From NCBI GenBank assembly GCA_043421945.1, contig JBHOGO010000041.1:1-38458 (forward strand): a stretch of 38,458 bases of DNA. Direction: 5' to 3'. Shown here in pieces: positions 1 through 7,502 of this stretch (position 1 is the stretch's first letter; the number at the start of each line of letters is the position of its first letter). The notes beneath the pieces were generated by a model. The model worked only from the letters and a program-made list of their open reading frames with translations. It did no database searches and was not told the origin of the DNA. The translations under genes were made by a program, and so were the position numbers. This DNA is from Thaumasiovibrio sp043421945 (GTDB lineage: Bacteria; Pseudomonadota; Gammaproteobacteria; Enterobacterales; Vibrionaceae).

Positions 1-72
1 TGGTGAGTTTGGCGAGTAAGTCAAGGCTACACCAAGAAGCTCACACTATAATCTTTGATTTAGTGGGAGTAA

Positions 73-411
73 TTCACCGGTATTCGCAGTGAAATGCCGA
101 TGAATTGTCGTGCGACCCGTAAAGTAATACTCAGTGAAATCGCTAAAAGTGATATCAAACGTATTGAGCAAATTTGGTCTGAACAGATGGAGCGCTTTCC
201 GGGTGAGTGGCTATTCGGCGAATGGAGTATCGCCGATGCGATGTTTGCACCTGTCGCCTTACGCTTTAAAACATACCAAATAGAGTTAACCCCAAAGGCA
301 AAACAGTATCAAAAAAAGGTATTGAACTCGCACGCAATTCAGCAGTGGCTGTCCGAAGCTAGCTTAGAAACAGATATCGTTGAGGAAGATGAGGCGGGGG
401 AACCCATTTAA
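73..411 (+). pseudogene. Glutathione S-transferase, C-terminal fragment
   Basis: The frame from 73 to the TAA at 409-411 encodes the all-alpha C-terminal domain of a cytosolic glutathione S-transferase. The segment around residues SEMPMNCRA is typical of a bacterial GST subgroup, where it follows a conserved Ala-Glu-Met-His stretch. The later part, with WLFGEWSIADAMFAPVALR, matches the helix that carries the conserved N-capping Asp of GSTs. The reading frame is blocked upstream by stops at 70-72, 61-63, 49-51 and 4-6. The N-terminal thioredoxin-like domain that binds glutathione is therefore missing in this frame, and I see no obvious GST sequence in the other frames of the first 70 bases. 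The ATG at 94 is an internal conserved Met, not a convincing start. I read this as a truncated or rearranged gene of about 105 codons against the usual 200-230. An assembly or sequencing error near position 70 cannot be excluded. Confidence 0.6.
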
Positions 412-447
412 AAATGGTCAGAGGCGTGGCCGTGTAGAAAATAAAAA

Positions 448-480
448 CGCCTGAGCCGTGTTCTTAGCACGGCTCAGGCG
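448..480. terminator. Bidirectional intrinsic terminator
   Basis: A perfect 13-bp stem (cgcctgagccgtg at 448-460, complement at 468-480) with a 7-nt loop has a run of A on its left and TTTT on its right. It can end transcription of the GST fragment on the plus strand and of the convergent helicase gene on the minus strand. Confidence 0.9.
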
Positions 481-514
481 TTTTATAAGGATTTCAACTG
501 AATGCCGTTGAATG

Positions 515-1813
515 CTACTTTTTGAGGCTCATTGGCGTCTTAGCGCGACTTTTTAGCACATTACGCATTCTTGCACGGCGCTCGGCGGAAGCTTGATCGT
601 TCTCAGGGTTATTCGTACGTCCCTTACGATCTTTGTAGCCTGCTTTAGTATGGATCTTATCGACAAAGCTCTCACGCGATTTTGGCTCATATCCCGCTAA
701 TTCAATACGGCGAATACGATGCCCGATTAAACTTTCAACTTGGTGTAACGTCAATTCTTCATCGCGACTCACGAATGAAACGGCGTTGCCTTTTTGACCG
801 GCTCGACCTGTACGACCAATTCGGTGAACATAGTCTTCAGCCAAGAATGGTAGATCGTAGTTCACAACATGCGGTAGACCTTGAATATCTAACCCACGCG
901 CTGCCACGTCTGTTGCAACCATCACGCGCGCTTTACCTTCTTTGAACTCTGCTAACGCGCGACGACGAGCACTCTGCCCTTTATCACCATGACAAAGTAC
1001 CGCTTTAATGCCATCAAGTTTTAGTTCCTTGACTAACATATTGGCGTTTTCTTTGTAGTTCACGAACACCAATACTTGCTGCCAATTTTTCTTTCCGATG
1101 AGTTCAGAAAGCAGCTCGCGTTTACGCTCTTCATCGACAGGGTAAACAACGTGAGCAATCGTTTCAGCCGTCACATTTTCAGGGGCGACAGATATACGTT
1201 TTGGTTTGCGTAAAATATCGACAGCAAGCGCATTCATTTGGCTCGAAAACGTAGCCGAGAACAACATGGTTTGCGGGTGCGTTTTTACATTAGACATAAT
1301 CGCACGGATATCACCGATAAAACCCATATCTAACATACGGTCAGCTTCATCAAACACAAGGAACTCTAGGCCTGATAGCGATACCGTACCTTGCTCTAAA
1401 TGCTCACACAAACGACCTGGCGTAGCGACAAGAATGTCGACACCCTTTTCTAATTGACTCATCTGCGAAGACATTTTGTTTCCCCCATAAACGGCGGCAA
1501 CATTCACAGCAACATATCGTGTGTAATCTTTAATATTCTGCGCAATTTGAGCCGCAAGCTCTCGGGTTGGCGCCATAATCAAAGCACGTACTAAGCCAGG
1601 CTTCCGTGATTTAGGCTCATCACAGATCTTTTGGATAATTGGCAAGGCAAATGCCGCTGTTTTACCTGTGCCCGTTTGTGCATTCGCTAAAATATCATAG
1701 CCACGGCGAGCCTGAGGGATCGCTTGTTGCTGAATCGGTGTTAACTTTTCATAGCCACACTCATCAAGAGCACGAACGATCTCAGGAGAAAAACTTTGTG
1801 ATGCGAAAGACAT
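515..1813 (-). CDS. rhlE: DEAD-box ATP-dependent RNA helicase, RhlE type
   Basis: This cytoplasmic helicase unwinds structured RNA using ATP; RhlE proteins are linked to ribosome assembly and RNA decay. All the family motifs are visible in the 432 residues: the Q motif around residues 21-33, Walker A AQTGTGKT at 45-52, PTRELA at 82-87, TPGRL at 131-135, DEAD at 155-158, SAT at 186-188, the RecA2 motif with ATDVAARGLDI ending at 310, and HRIGRTGR at 330-337. The C-terminal tail is lysine/arginine rich, as usual for RhlE and likely used for RNA contact. The length is close to the E. coli protein (about 450). It is monocistronic and convergent with the GST remnant. The match to RhlE rather than SrmB or DeaD rests on overall resemblance, especially the N-terminus and the short basic tail. 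Confidence 0.93.
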   Translation of the reverse strand: MSFASQSFSPEIVRALDECGYEKLTPIQQQAIPQARRGYDILANAQTGTGKTAAFALPIIQKICDEPKSRKPGLVRALIMAPTRELAAQIAQNIKDYTRYVAVNVAAVYGGNKMSSQMSQLEKGVDILVATPGRLCEHLEQGTVSLSGLEFLVFDEADRMLDMGFIGDIRAIMSNVKTHPQTMLFSATFSSQMNALAVDILRKPKRISVAPENVTAETIAHVVYPVDEERKRELLSELIGKKNWQQVLVFVNYKENANMLVKELKLDGIKAVLCHGDKGQSARRRALAEFKEGKARVMVATDVAARGLDIQGLPHVVNYDLPFLAEDYVHRIGRTGRAGQKGNAVSFVSRDEELTLHQVESLIGHRIRRIELAGYEPKSRESFVDKIHTKAGYKDRKGRTNNPENDQASAERRARMRNVLKSRAKTPMSLKK

Positions 1814-2365
1814 GTTGGGGTCCTAAAACAGGCGACATTTTACTTACATTAACTATAGAGCAGGCTCGATGTAACAGGTAATCATGTAAGTAGGCGCGAT
1901 AGCATTAAACATAAAGGGGGCTGATTATAGAGGAATCTTACGCCAAGAGCATGCCCTTCTCACCGTTCAATGATATTGACCAGCAAAAAACACCCAACAC
2001 ACCCTTAGATGCCTATCGTATTTCATCATGTAATGCACCTATTCCATAACAATACGTCGAGAAGAAACACATTTATTCACCTCAGTTTTCATTTTGACTC
2101 ACAACATCATTAATAACAAACATTAAACACAGAACAACCAAGACAATGCTTCACCCTACAAAAAAACTCAAAACCCAAATAAAAAACCACTTAAGCAGCA
2201 TGTTTTAAAATATACACTTCCATTCAACCGTTTACTTAGTGATAACAAAATAATTATCTATACTGAATAAGCAACCTGTCAATGAAAGGACTTCTAATAA
2301 TTTGATGTCTAAACAATTGACAGGTATGCTCACAAAAAATTCAATCAGCGAGAAAGGGAAACTCA
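1814..2365. other. AT-rich intergenic region with divergent promoters for rhlE and proXWV
   Basis: No credible gene is present. The first 100 bases serve as leader of the helicase gene on the minus strand. The stretch from about 2090 to 2365 is very AT-rich, as expected for an osmotically controlled promoter. A TATACT -10-like hexamer lies at 2259-2264 without a good -35 at the proper distance. A perfect 10-bp inverted repeat (2274-2283 and 2316-2325) sits between it and the proX start and is listed separately. Confidence 0.6.
2274..2325. promoter_or_regulatory. 10-bp inverted repeat in the proX leader or operator
   Basis: The arms acctgtcaat (2274-2283) and attgacaggt (2316-2325) are perfect reverse complements separated by 32 bases. 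The right arm ends 40 bases before the proX start. This could be two half-sites for a dimeric repressor, or a long-loop hairpin in the mRNA leader. The regulator is not known from sequence. A MarR protein of the EctR/CosR kind is encoded at 10436-10912 and is an obvious candidate for this operon. Confidence 0.4.
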
Positions 2366-3346
2366 ATGAAACTGAAAGCTATTGCACTACTTCTATTCGC
2401 AGTTACAGCTCAAGCTCAAGAATGCGGTACGGTAACCATCGCAGAGATGAACTGGAGCTCAGCAAGTCTTATCGCTAATGTTGACAAGTTCATTCTAGAA
2501 CATGGGTACGATTGTGATGCAGAATTAGTTCCTGGCGACACGATGCCAACAGGGACATCTATGATCGAAAAAGGCCAGCCTGATATCGCTCCAGAGCTAT
2601 GGAGTAACAGCCTAAAAGATGCCTTGGATAAAGGGGTTGAAGAAAAACGTTTACGTTACGCAGGAAGAACACTTGTCGATGGTGGTGAAGAAGGCTTCTG
2701 GGTACCTAAATATCTCGTTGATAAACACCCTGAACTTGCCACTATTGATGGTGTTCGCCAGCATGCCGACCTATTCAAGCACCCAGAAGACCCAAGCCTT
2801 TCTGCATTCTATTCCTGCCCAGCGGGTTGGAACTGCCAAATTAGTGCTGGCCACCTCTTTAATGCCCTTGAACTTGAAAAAGATGGCTTCGACATTATTG
2901 ACCCAGGCTCCGGTGCCGGCCTATCTGGTGCCATTGCGAAAGCCTACGAGCGTGAAGAAGCATGGTTCGGTTACTACTGGGCTCCAACATCGGTACTTGG
3001 TAAGTATGAAATGGTGAAAGTCGACTTTGGAAGCGGTATTGACACTGAAGAGTTTATTGATTGTACCACCATCGAAGGATGTGAGAATCCGAAAGTCACC
3101 ATGTATCCGCCATCACCAGTACATACGATTACGACAGAAGAGTTCGCTATTCGCGCCCCTGAAGCTTATAAGTATTTCGAAAAGCGTGGTGTCACAAATG
3201 CTGACCTAAACCGTATACTGGCTTGGATGGAAGACAATCAGGCAGACGGTGAAGAAGCTATGTACTACTTCTTAGAAGAATATCCGCAAGTATGGCAATC
3301 TTGGGTTTCTCAAGATGTTGTAGAAAAAGTGAAAGCTGCTTTATAA
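2366..3346 (+). CDS. proX: Glycine betaine/proline ABC transporter substrate-binding protein
   Basis: This periplasmic binding protein delivers betaine-type osmoprotectants to the ProW/ProV transporter. A short Sec signal peptide is clear (residues 1 to about 18, MKLKAIALLLFAVTAQAQ). The mature protein belongs to the OpuAC/ProX fold. Three tryptophans, W79, W155 and W205, have nearly the same spacing as the three Trp residues that form the cation-pi cage in E. coli ProX, supporting a quaternary-amine ligand. The cysteines near C151 and C157 may pair. The length, 326 aa, is normal. The start has a purine-rich GAGAAAGGGAAA leader. It is the first gene of proX-proW-proV, the reverse of the E. 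coli proVWX order but known from Vibrio proXWV operons. A terminator hairpin follows the gene. Confidence 0.93.
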   Translation: MKLKAIALLLFAVTAQAQECGTVTIAEMNWSSASLIANVDKFILEHGYDCDAELVPGDTMPTGTSMIEKGQPDIAPELWSNSLKDALDKGVEEKRLRYAGRTLVDGGEEGFWVPKYLVDKHPELATIDGVRQHADLFKHPEDPSLSAFYSCPAGWNCQISAGHLFNALELEKDGFDIIDPGSGAGLSGAIAKAYEREEAWFGYYWAPTSVLGKYEMVKVDFGSGIDTEEFIDCTTIEGCENPKVTMYPPSPVHTITTEEFAIRAPEAYKYFEKRGVTNADLNRILAWMEDNQADGEEAMYYFLEEYPQVWQSWVSQDVVEKVKAAL

Positions 3347-3385
3347 GCTATGAAGAAGCAGTGAATTAACGTGTGAAACATAAGG

Positions 3386-3414
3386 CGTCATGGCATCAAG
3401 TCATGACGTTTTTT
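3386..3414 (+). terminator. Intercistronic intrinsic terminator between proX and proW
   Basis: Stem CGTCATG (3386-3392) pairs with CATGACG (3402-3408) around a 9-nt loop and is followed directly by six T residues (3409-3414). It lies about 40 bases after the proX stop and about 40 before the proW start. It probably lets only part of transcription continue, giving more binding protein than permease. Confidence 0.75.
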
Positions 3415-3455
3415 CACGACCGACAGGATGTTGCTCGATATATTAAGGAAAGAAA

Positions 3456-4355
3456 ATGTCAGATAGCAATTGGTTAACCGAATTTCCCGAAATGTCTAGA
3501 AGTGACTTAATCGGCATTCGAAAAACACTAGACGGCGCGTACCGTCAATTTTCTCGCGAGTATGGGGAAACCATTGAAGGTTTGTTCGACCCTGTGCTTT
3601 CATTTTTAGTTTGGTTTGAAAAACTTTTAATCGGTACACCTTGGTGGTTAGTTCTCGCGGTGTGTACTGGACTCGTCTATTTTGCGAGTCGATCTTGGAA
3701 GTTAGCTGCTGGCTGTGTTGTATCCTTACTCCTCATTGGCTACTTTGGCATGTGGGAAGACACCATGCGAACCCTCAGCATCATAACAGTCTGTACCCTA
3801 CTCGCCATACTCATAGGCATTCCTGTTGGCATCATCATGGCACGCTCAAACCGAGCGCAGGCGATCATCACGCCAATACTCGATATCATGCAAACCATGC
3901 CTGCATTCGTCTATCTAATACCCGTCGTAATGCTGCTTGGTATTGGTAAAATCCCCGGCCTTATTGCTGTTATCATCTATGCAATTCCACCAGTAATACG
4001 CCTTACGAATCTCGGTATACGCCTCGTCGATAAAGAGGTCATGGAGGCCGCAACGGCATTTGGTGCCAGTGCTAAGCAACGTTTGTTCGACGTGCAACTC
4101 CCTTTAGCCATGCCAACAATAATGGCAGGCATCAACCAGACAATCATGATGGCGCTCTCGATGGTGGTTATTGCCTCAATGATTGGCGTTAAAGGGTTGG
4201 GTCAGCCGGTACTCAGATCGATCACCAACCAATATTTCACCCTCGGTCTACTTAATGGCCTTGCCATTGTTGCATTAGCGATCATGTTTGACCGCTCATC
4301 ACAAGCTTACGCAAAACGTACTCAGGCACACCTTGGAGATTTAAAACATGACTAG
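3456..4355 (+). CDS. proW: Glycine betaine/proline ABC transporter permease
   Basis: This is the inner-membrane channel subunit of the ProU-type transporter. The N-terminal ~55 residues are hydrophilic, followed by two hydrophobic segments around 60-100 and then the BPD_transp_1 core with about five more segments. The EAA loop that docks on the ATPase is visible at about residues 196-218 (EAATAFGASAKQRLFDVQLP). The 299-aa length is somewhat short compared with E. coli ProW (about 354), mainly because the N-terminal extension is shorter. The start is preceded by AAGGAAAG, a strong ribosome binding site. The stop overlaps the proV start by 8 bases, which implies translational coupling. Expression probably depends on read-through of the terminator at 3386-3414. 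Confidence 0.93.
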   Translation: MSDSNWLTEFPEMSRSDLIGIRKTLDGAYRQFSREYGETIEGLFDPVLSFLVWFEKLLIGTPWWLVLAVCTGLVYFASRSWKLAAGCVVSLLLIGYFGMWEDTMRTLSIITVCTLLAILIGIPVGIIMARSNRAQAIITPILDIMQTMPAFVYLIPVVMLLGIGKIPGLIAVIIYAIPPVIRLTNLGIRLVDKEVMEAATAFGASAKQRLFDVQLPLAMPTIMAGINQTIMMALSMVVIASMIGVKGLGQPVLRSITNQYFTLGLLNGLAIVALAIMFDRSSQAYAKRTQAHLGDLKHD

Positions 4356-5565
4356 TCCGCTTATCGAAGTTAGTGGCTTATACAAGGTCTTTGGTCCAAA
4401 ACCACAACAAGTCATGTCTCGAGTTAAATCTGGTGACTCTAAAGATGACATTCTTGCTGAGACAGGGCATACCGTCGGCCTTAGTGATATCAATATGAGC
4501 ATCAATCGTGGTGAAATTTTTGTTGTGATGGGCTTGTCTGGATCAGGAAAATCAACACTGATTCGTCACTTTAATCGGTTGATAGACCCGACAGAAGGTA
4601 AAATCCTTGTCGAAGGGACGGATGTGATGCAACTGTCTCAAAAAGAGTTAGAGACATTTCGCCGCCATAAGATGTCAATGGTATTCCAACGCTTCGGGCT
4701 ACTCCCACACCGTAAGGTACTAGACAATATTGCATACGGACTCGAAATCCAAGGCATCGAGAAAAGCCAACGAAATGCGAAAGCAACAGAATGGCTCGAG
4801 ACGGTAGGCCTTAAGGGTTACGAAGATCAATATCCTGCACAGCTCTCAGGCGGTCAACAGCAACGTGTAGGGTTAGCCCGCGCCTTGTGTACCGACGCGG
4901 AAATCTTATTAATGGATGAAGCATTTTCAGCACTCGATCCGTTAATCCGCAGTGAAATGCAGGATCAATTGATTGAGCTCCAAGAAAAACTGCAAAAAAC
5001 AATTATCTTCATTACCCACGATCTCGACGAAGCACTTCGTCTCGGTGATCGAATCGCAATCTTAAAAGATGGAGTCTTGGTACAACAGGGAAGACCCGAT
5101 GAAATCTTACTCCACCCTGCTGATGATTATGTCGAAGCCTTTGTAAAAGATGTCAACCGTGCCAGAGCACTCACTGTTGAAACGGTAATGAAGCCGCCTG
5201 CTTGCCGTATCACTTCAGAGTCACTGGGCGAAGCCATTCTACAAATGAAGCAACAACGCGGCGAATATGCTTACCATGTCACAGACGAAGGCTTCCAAGG
5301 CGTTGTCACCAAAGAAAGCCTACAACAAGCGGTCGACGACGATAAAGTTGAAGGCTTCAGTGAGGATGTCTATGAAGAAGTGCCGACAATCTCTCCAGAC
5401 GCAGCGATTGAAACAGTATTAACTGAATCCATTGCGAGTGAATTCTCATTGCCGGTTGTTGATGACGAAGGAAATCTAAAAGGTGAGCTTGGTCGTAATG
5501 CGGTGGCAGAAATTTTTGCTGAGCATAGTGACAGCGAAGAAGAAGCACACGTAAAGGCCTCTTAA
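4348..5565 (+). CDS. proV: Glycine betaine/proline ABC transporter ATP-binding protein with CBS domains
   Basis: This cytoplasmic ATPase powers the ProU-type uptake system. Walker A GLSGSGKST is at residues 62-70, the signature LSGGQQQR begins at 166, and Walker B ILLMDE is at 186-191 with the D-loop SALD just after. The N-terminal ~45 residues before the first strand are the extension typical of ProV/OpuAA. Residues from about 278 onward form a pair of CBS domains, which sense ionic strength in OpuA-type transporters, so transport itself may be gated by osmolarity. The acidic C-terminal tail (about 390-405) is also typical. The 405-aa length matches E. coli ProV (400). It overlaps proW by 8 bases and ends the operon. 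Confidence 0.94.
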   Translation: MTSPLIEVSGLYKVFGPKPQQVMSRVKSGDSKDDILAETGHTVGLSDINMSINRGEIFVVMGLSGSGKSTLIRHFNRLIDPTEGKILVEGTDVMQLSQKELETFRRHKMSMVFQRFGLLPHRKVLDNIAYGLEIQGIEKSQRNAKATEWLETVGLKGYEDQYPAQLSGGQQQRVGLARALCTDAEILLMDEAFSALDPLIRSEMQDQLIELQEKLQKTIIFITHDLDEALRLGDRIAILKDGVLVQQGRPDEILLHPADDYVEAFVKDVNRARALTVETVMKPPACRITSESLGEAILQMKQQRGEYAYHVTDEGFQGVVTKESLQQAVDDDKVEGFSEDVYEEVPTISPDAAIETVLTESIASEFSLPVVDDEGNLKGELGRNAVAEIFAEHSDSEEEAHVKAS

Positions 5566-5585
5566 CCTCCATACACCTTAATGCC

Positions 5586-5622
5586 GCACCTTTTCTCATT
5601 GAAATATATACAGAAAAGGTGC
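5586..5622 (+). terminator. Probable proXWV terminator
   Basis: An 11-bp perfect stem, GCACCTTTTCT at 5586-5596 and AGAAAAGGTGC at 5612-5622, has a 15-nt loop and lies 20 bases after the proV stop. The following gttcttct is only moderately T-rich, so efficiency is uncertain. Confidence 0.55.
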
Positions 5623-5715
5623 GTTCTTCTCACTTCACGTCTTAAAGTACACCACAGAAGTACCTTAAGAAGAAAGGCTTAATAGACTAATGCCACGGCC
5701 TCGAACACCGTGCTG

Positions 5716-6093
5716 CTAGTAGATCTCATACCCTGAGCTAATCAAAAGCTCTCGCTCTTTCTTAATCAATTCAGCACGATCTTCAATCAATTCATGTAAT
5801 GCTTGTGAAGGCGACTGTGTAAACGCTACAAAGCTTTCAAACGAATCAACGTCAGTAACCCCCTTCAAAGCACTGCTAATAACATTTCGGACTTCACAAG
5901 GGTCATCAGTCGTTTTGAAATACTCAATGCTCTCGACCGCTTCTTTCATCTCAGCAAGCAGTTCCGCTGGACTCGCCTTTTGAGCAACTAGCGTATAATT
6001 ATCAATTAAGCGCTTAGCAAAAAGCAGTTCTTTTAGAGGGATGTCACGCCCACTGATAATTTGGGTTGGAGTAAGAATGGTGCTTGAACTCAT
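5716..6093 (-). CDS. Small conserved-looking cytosolic protein, function unknown
   Basis: I do not recognise this protein. It is about 125 residues, hydrophilic, without signal peptide, membrane segment or cysteine-metal motif apart from a single Cys, and looks mostly alpha-helical. The C-terminal third is rich in Glu/Lys/Leu (ELIEDRAELIKKERELL) and could form a short coiled coil. I chose the ATG at 6091-6093 because AAGGAAG lies immediately upstream; the frame can be extended five codons to a TTG at 6108, but that would put the ribosome binding site inside the coding region. It stands alone between the proXWV terminator and the divergent yjf-like operon, so context gives no clue. Coding character looks normal for the window. 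Confidence 0.7.
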   Translation of the reverse strand: MSSSTILTPTQIISGRDIPLKELLFAKRLIDNYTLVAQKASPAELLAEMKEAVESIEYFKTTDDPCEVRNVISSALKGVTDVDSFESFVAFTQSPSQALHELIEDRAELIKKERELLISSGYEIY

Positions 6094-6411
6094 GGTCTTC
6101 CTTAACAATATCTAGTGTAGCCAGCAACCGCTTGGTTTAAAGCCGACTTTATCAACGTCTATATCATTCAAATTATCACAATAAGTGACACAATCAACCT
6201 TGAAATAGCCCCACACGATAAAGATAACGAGATTAACAACACATTCAGTTCAGCACATAGCGTGAACAAATCAATACATCGTATTTCATTGTGAAAAGCA
6301 AACCTCGTCATAAAAAACAATGTAAGGGATTATCTTTTCACAACAATTTACCCTACAATCGGTAAACCTTGGCAGTCATGCCTTAATATTAACTCATTGA
6401 TAGGTATAACA
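6094..6411. other. Divergent promoter region between the small unknown gene and the yjf-like operon
   Basis: About 320 bases with no credible gene. It is AT-rich and must hold both outward promoters. A TACAAT hexamer at 6354-6359 could be a -10 for the operon, but no good -35 is in register. A TTGGCAG at 6369-6375 resembles half of a sigma-54 site, but the -12 element is absent. Confidence 0.5.
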
Positions 6412-6807
6412 ATGATGTGGAAAGTAGAACAACTACAAACTTTACTTGAAGGCCATGAAGGTTGGGCAGTTTCGCGTAGCGAAGAGACACTGATCCTTTC
6501 AAATGAAGATGGTATCGATGCATTCATTGCAGTTGCAGGCGAGCAAATTCTAGCTGAAGTATTACTGTTTCCTCAATCTTCAGTACGTGATATAGCTTCT
6601 CTCAACGAAGATATTTTACGCACTCATAAGATGTTTCCACTCTCAACACTTGGCATCAATGAAATCAATGGTGACAGCTACTATGTTGCATTCGGTTCAC
6701 TTTCATCTCAGTCTAAGGCTGAAAGTGTCGTTATAGAAGTTGCGACACTGTTTCGTAACGTCGAAGCATTCATTGAATTATATCAAGACCATCTAGTAGA
6801 AGGGTAA
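6412..6807 (+). CDS. yjfI: DUF2170 family protein, YjfI-like
   Basis: First gene of a six-gene operon. The protein is about 131 residues, cytosolic and acidic, with the mixed alpha/beta look of DUF2170; E. coli YjfI is the reference member and also lies directly before the PspA-like YjfJ. The biochemical role is unknown. The frame opens at a TTG (6397), but I prefer the ATG at 6412 or the next ATG at 6415, preceded by GATAGG at a workable distance. The product would begin MMWKVEQLQ, matching the short N-terminus expected of the family. The stop is five bases from the next start, with the next gene's ribosome binding site overlapping the 3' end. By guilt by association it takes part in a PspA-centred membrane stress function. 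Confidence 0.82.
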   Translation: MMWKVEQLQTLLEGHEGWAVSRSEETLILSNEDGIDAFIAVAGEQILAEVLLFPQSSVRDIASLNEDILRTHKMFPLSTLGINEINGDSYYVAFGSLSSQSKAESVVIEVATLFRNVEAFIELYQDHLVEG

Positions 6808-6812
6808 TCACC

Positions 6813-7499
6813 ATGAGCGTATGGAAAAAGTTAGTAACCGCGATTAAAGGTGGTGCAAATGAAGCAGCTGAAGCAGTTGCAGATAATCAAGCACTTCGCA
6901 TTTTGGATCAAGAGATCCGTGAAGCAAAAGAAGAGCTACGCCGTTCTGATCAAGCATTAGTGGGTATTGTCGCCAAACGTAAAGTTGCCGAGCAAAAAGT
7001 ATCTGGGATAAACAACGGCGTCGAGGAGTACGAAGCTCACGCACGTACTGCAATGGAAAAAGGTCAGCAAGATCTCGCCCTTGAGTGCGCTAAAAAAGTC
7101 GCTGAGCTTCGCAATGAGATGGATGGCGAACAGACCTACCTAGACCAATTCATTAGCTCTGAAGAGACAATGAAAGCTAACATTGCCCAAGCAAAAGATA
7201 AGCTACGCCAACTTGAGCAACAAGTTGATGTCGTTAAAGCCAATGAAGCCGTACAAAAGGCACAATCTGCGGTTTCTGCTACGAATGTTGGTGCCAACGC
7301 AAAAATGCACACCGCGGTTGAATCGTTAGAGCGAATCAAAAATCGTCAGACGCAACGTCAAGCAGAACTAGAAGCCGCTTCAGAGCTTGCAGAAGAGCAA
7401 TCTGGTAGCGCTCTTGACAAAAAACTTGCCGATGCTGGAATTTCAGCAGCTGGTAAATCTTCCGCTGAAGATGAACTAGCACGTATTTTAGGTAAGTAA
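6813..7499 (+). CDS. yjfJ: PspA/IM30 family protein, YjfJ-like
   Basis: A 228-residue member of the PspA/IM30/Vipp1 family, bacterial relatives of ESCRT-III that bind stressed inner membrane and assemble into rods or rings. Residues 1-25 form a short amphipathic start (MSVWKKLVTAIKGGANEAAE). From about 30 to 205 the sequence is almost continuous coiled coil rich in Ala, Glu, Lys and Gln. The C-terminal part ends EDELARILGK. The neighbours are those of E. coli yjfJ rather than pspA, and no PspF or PspBC is nearby. The start follows AAGGG that overlaps the end of the previous gene. Membrane protection is known for the family; a role for this paralogue in responding to potassium or voltage stress is inference from the channel gene next door. 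Confidence 0.9.
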   Translation: MSVWKKLVTAIKGGANEAAEAVADNQALRILDQEIREAKEELRRSDQALVGIVAKRKVAEQKVSGINNGVEEYEAHARTAMEKGQQDLALECAKKVAELRNEMDGEQTYLDQFISSEETMKANIAQAKDKLRQLEQQVDVVKANEAVQKAQSAVSATNVGANAKMHTAVESLERIKNRQTQRQAELEAASELAEEQSGSALDKKLADAGISAAGKSSAEDELARILGK

Positions 7500-7502
7500 A
7501 TT

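Noticed and set aside
6366..6390. Sigma-54 promoter before the PspA-like operon
   Set aside because: TTGGCAG resembles the -24 element and PspA operons are sigma-54 controlled in E. coli, but the -12 TTGC is missing at the required distance and no PspF gene is nearby.
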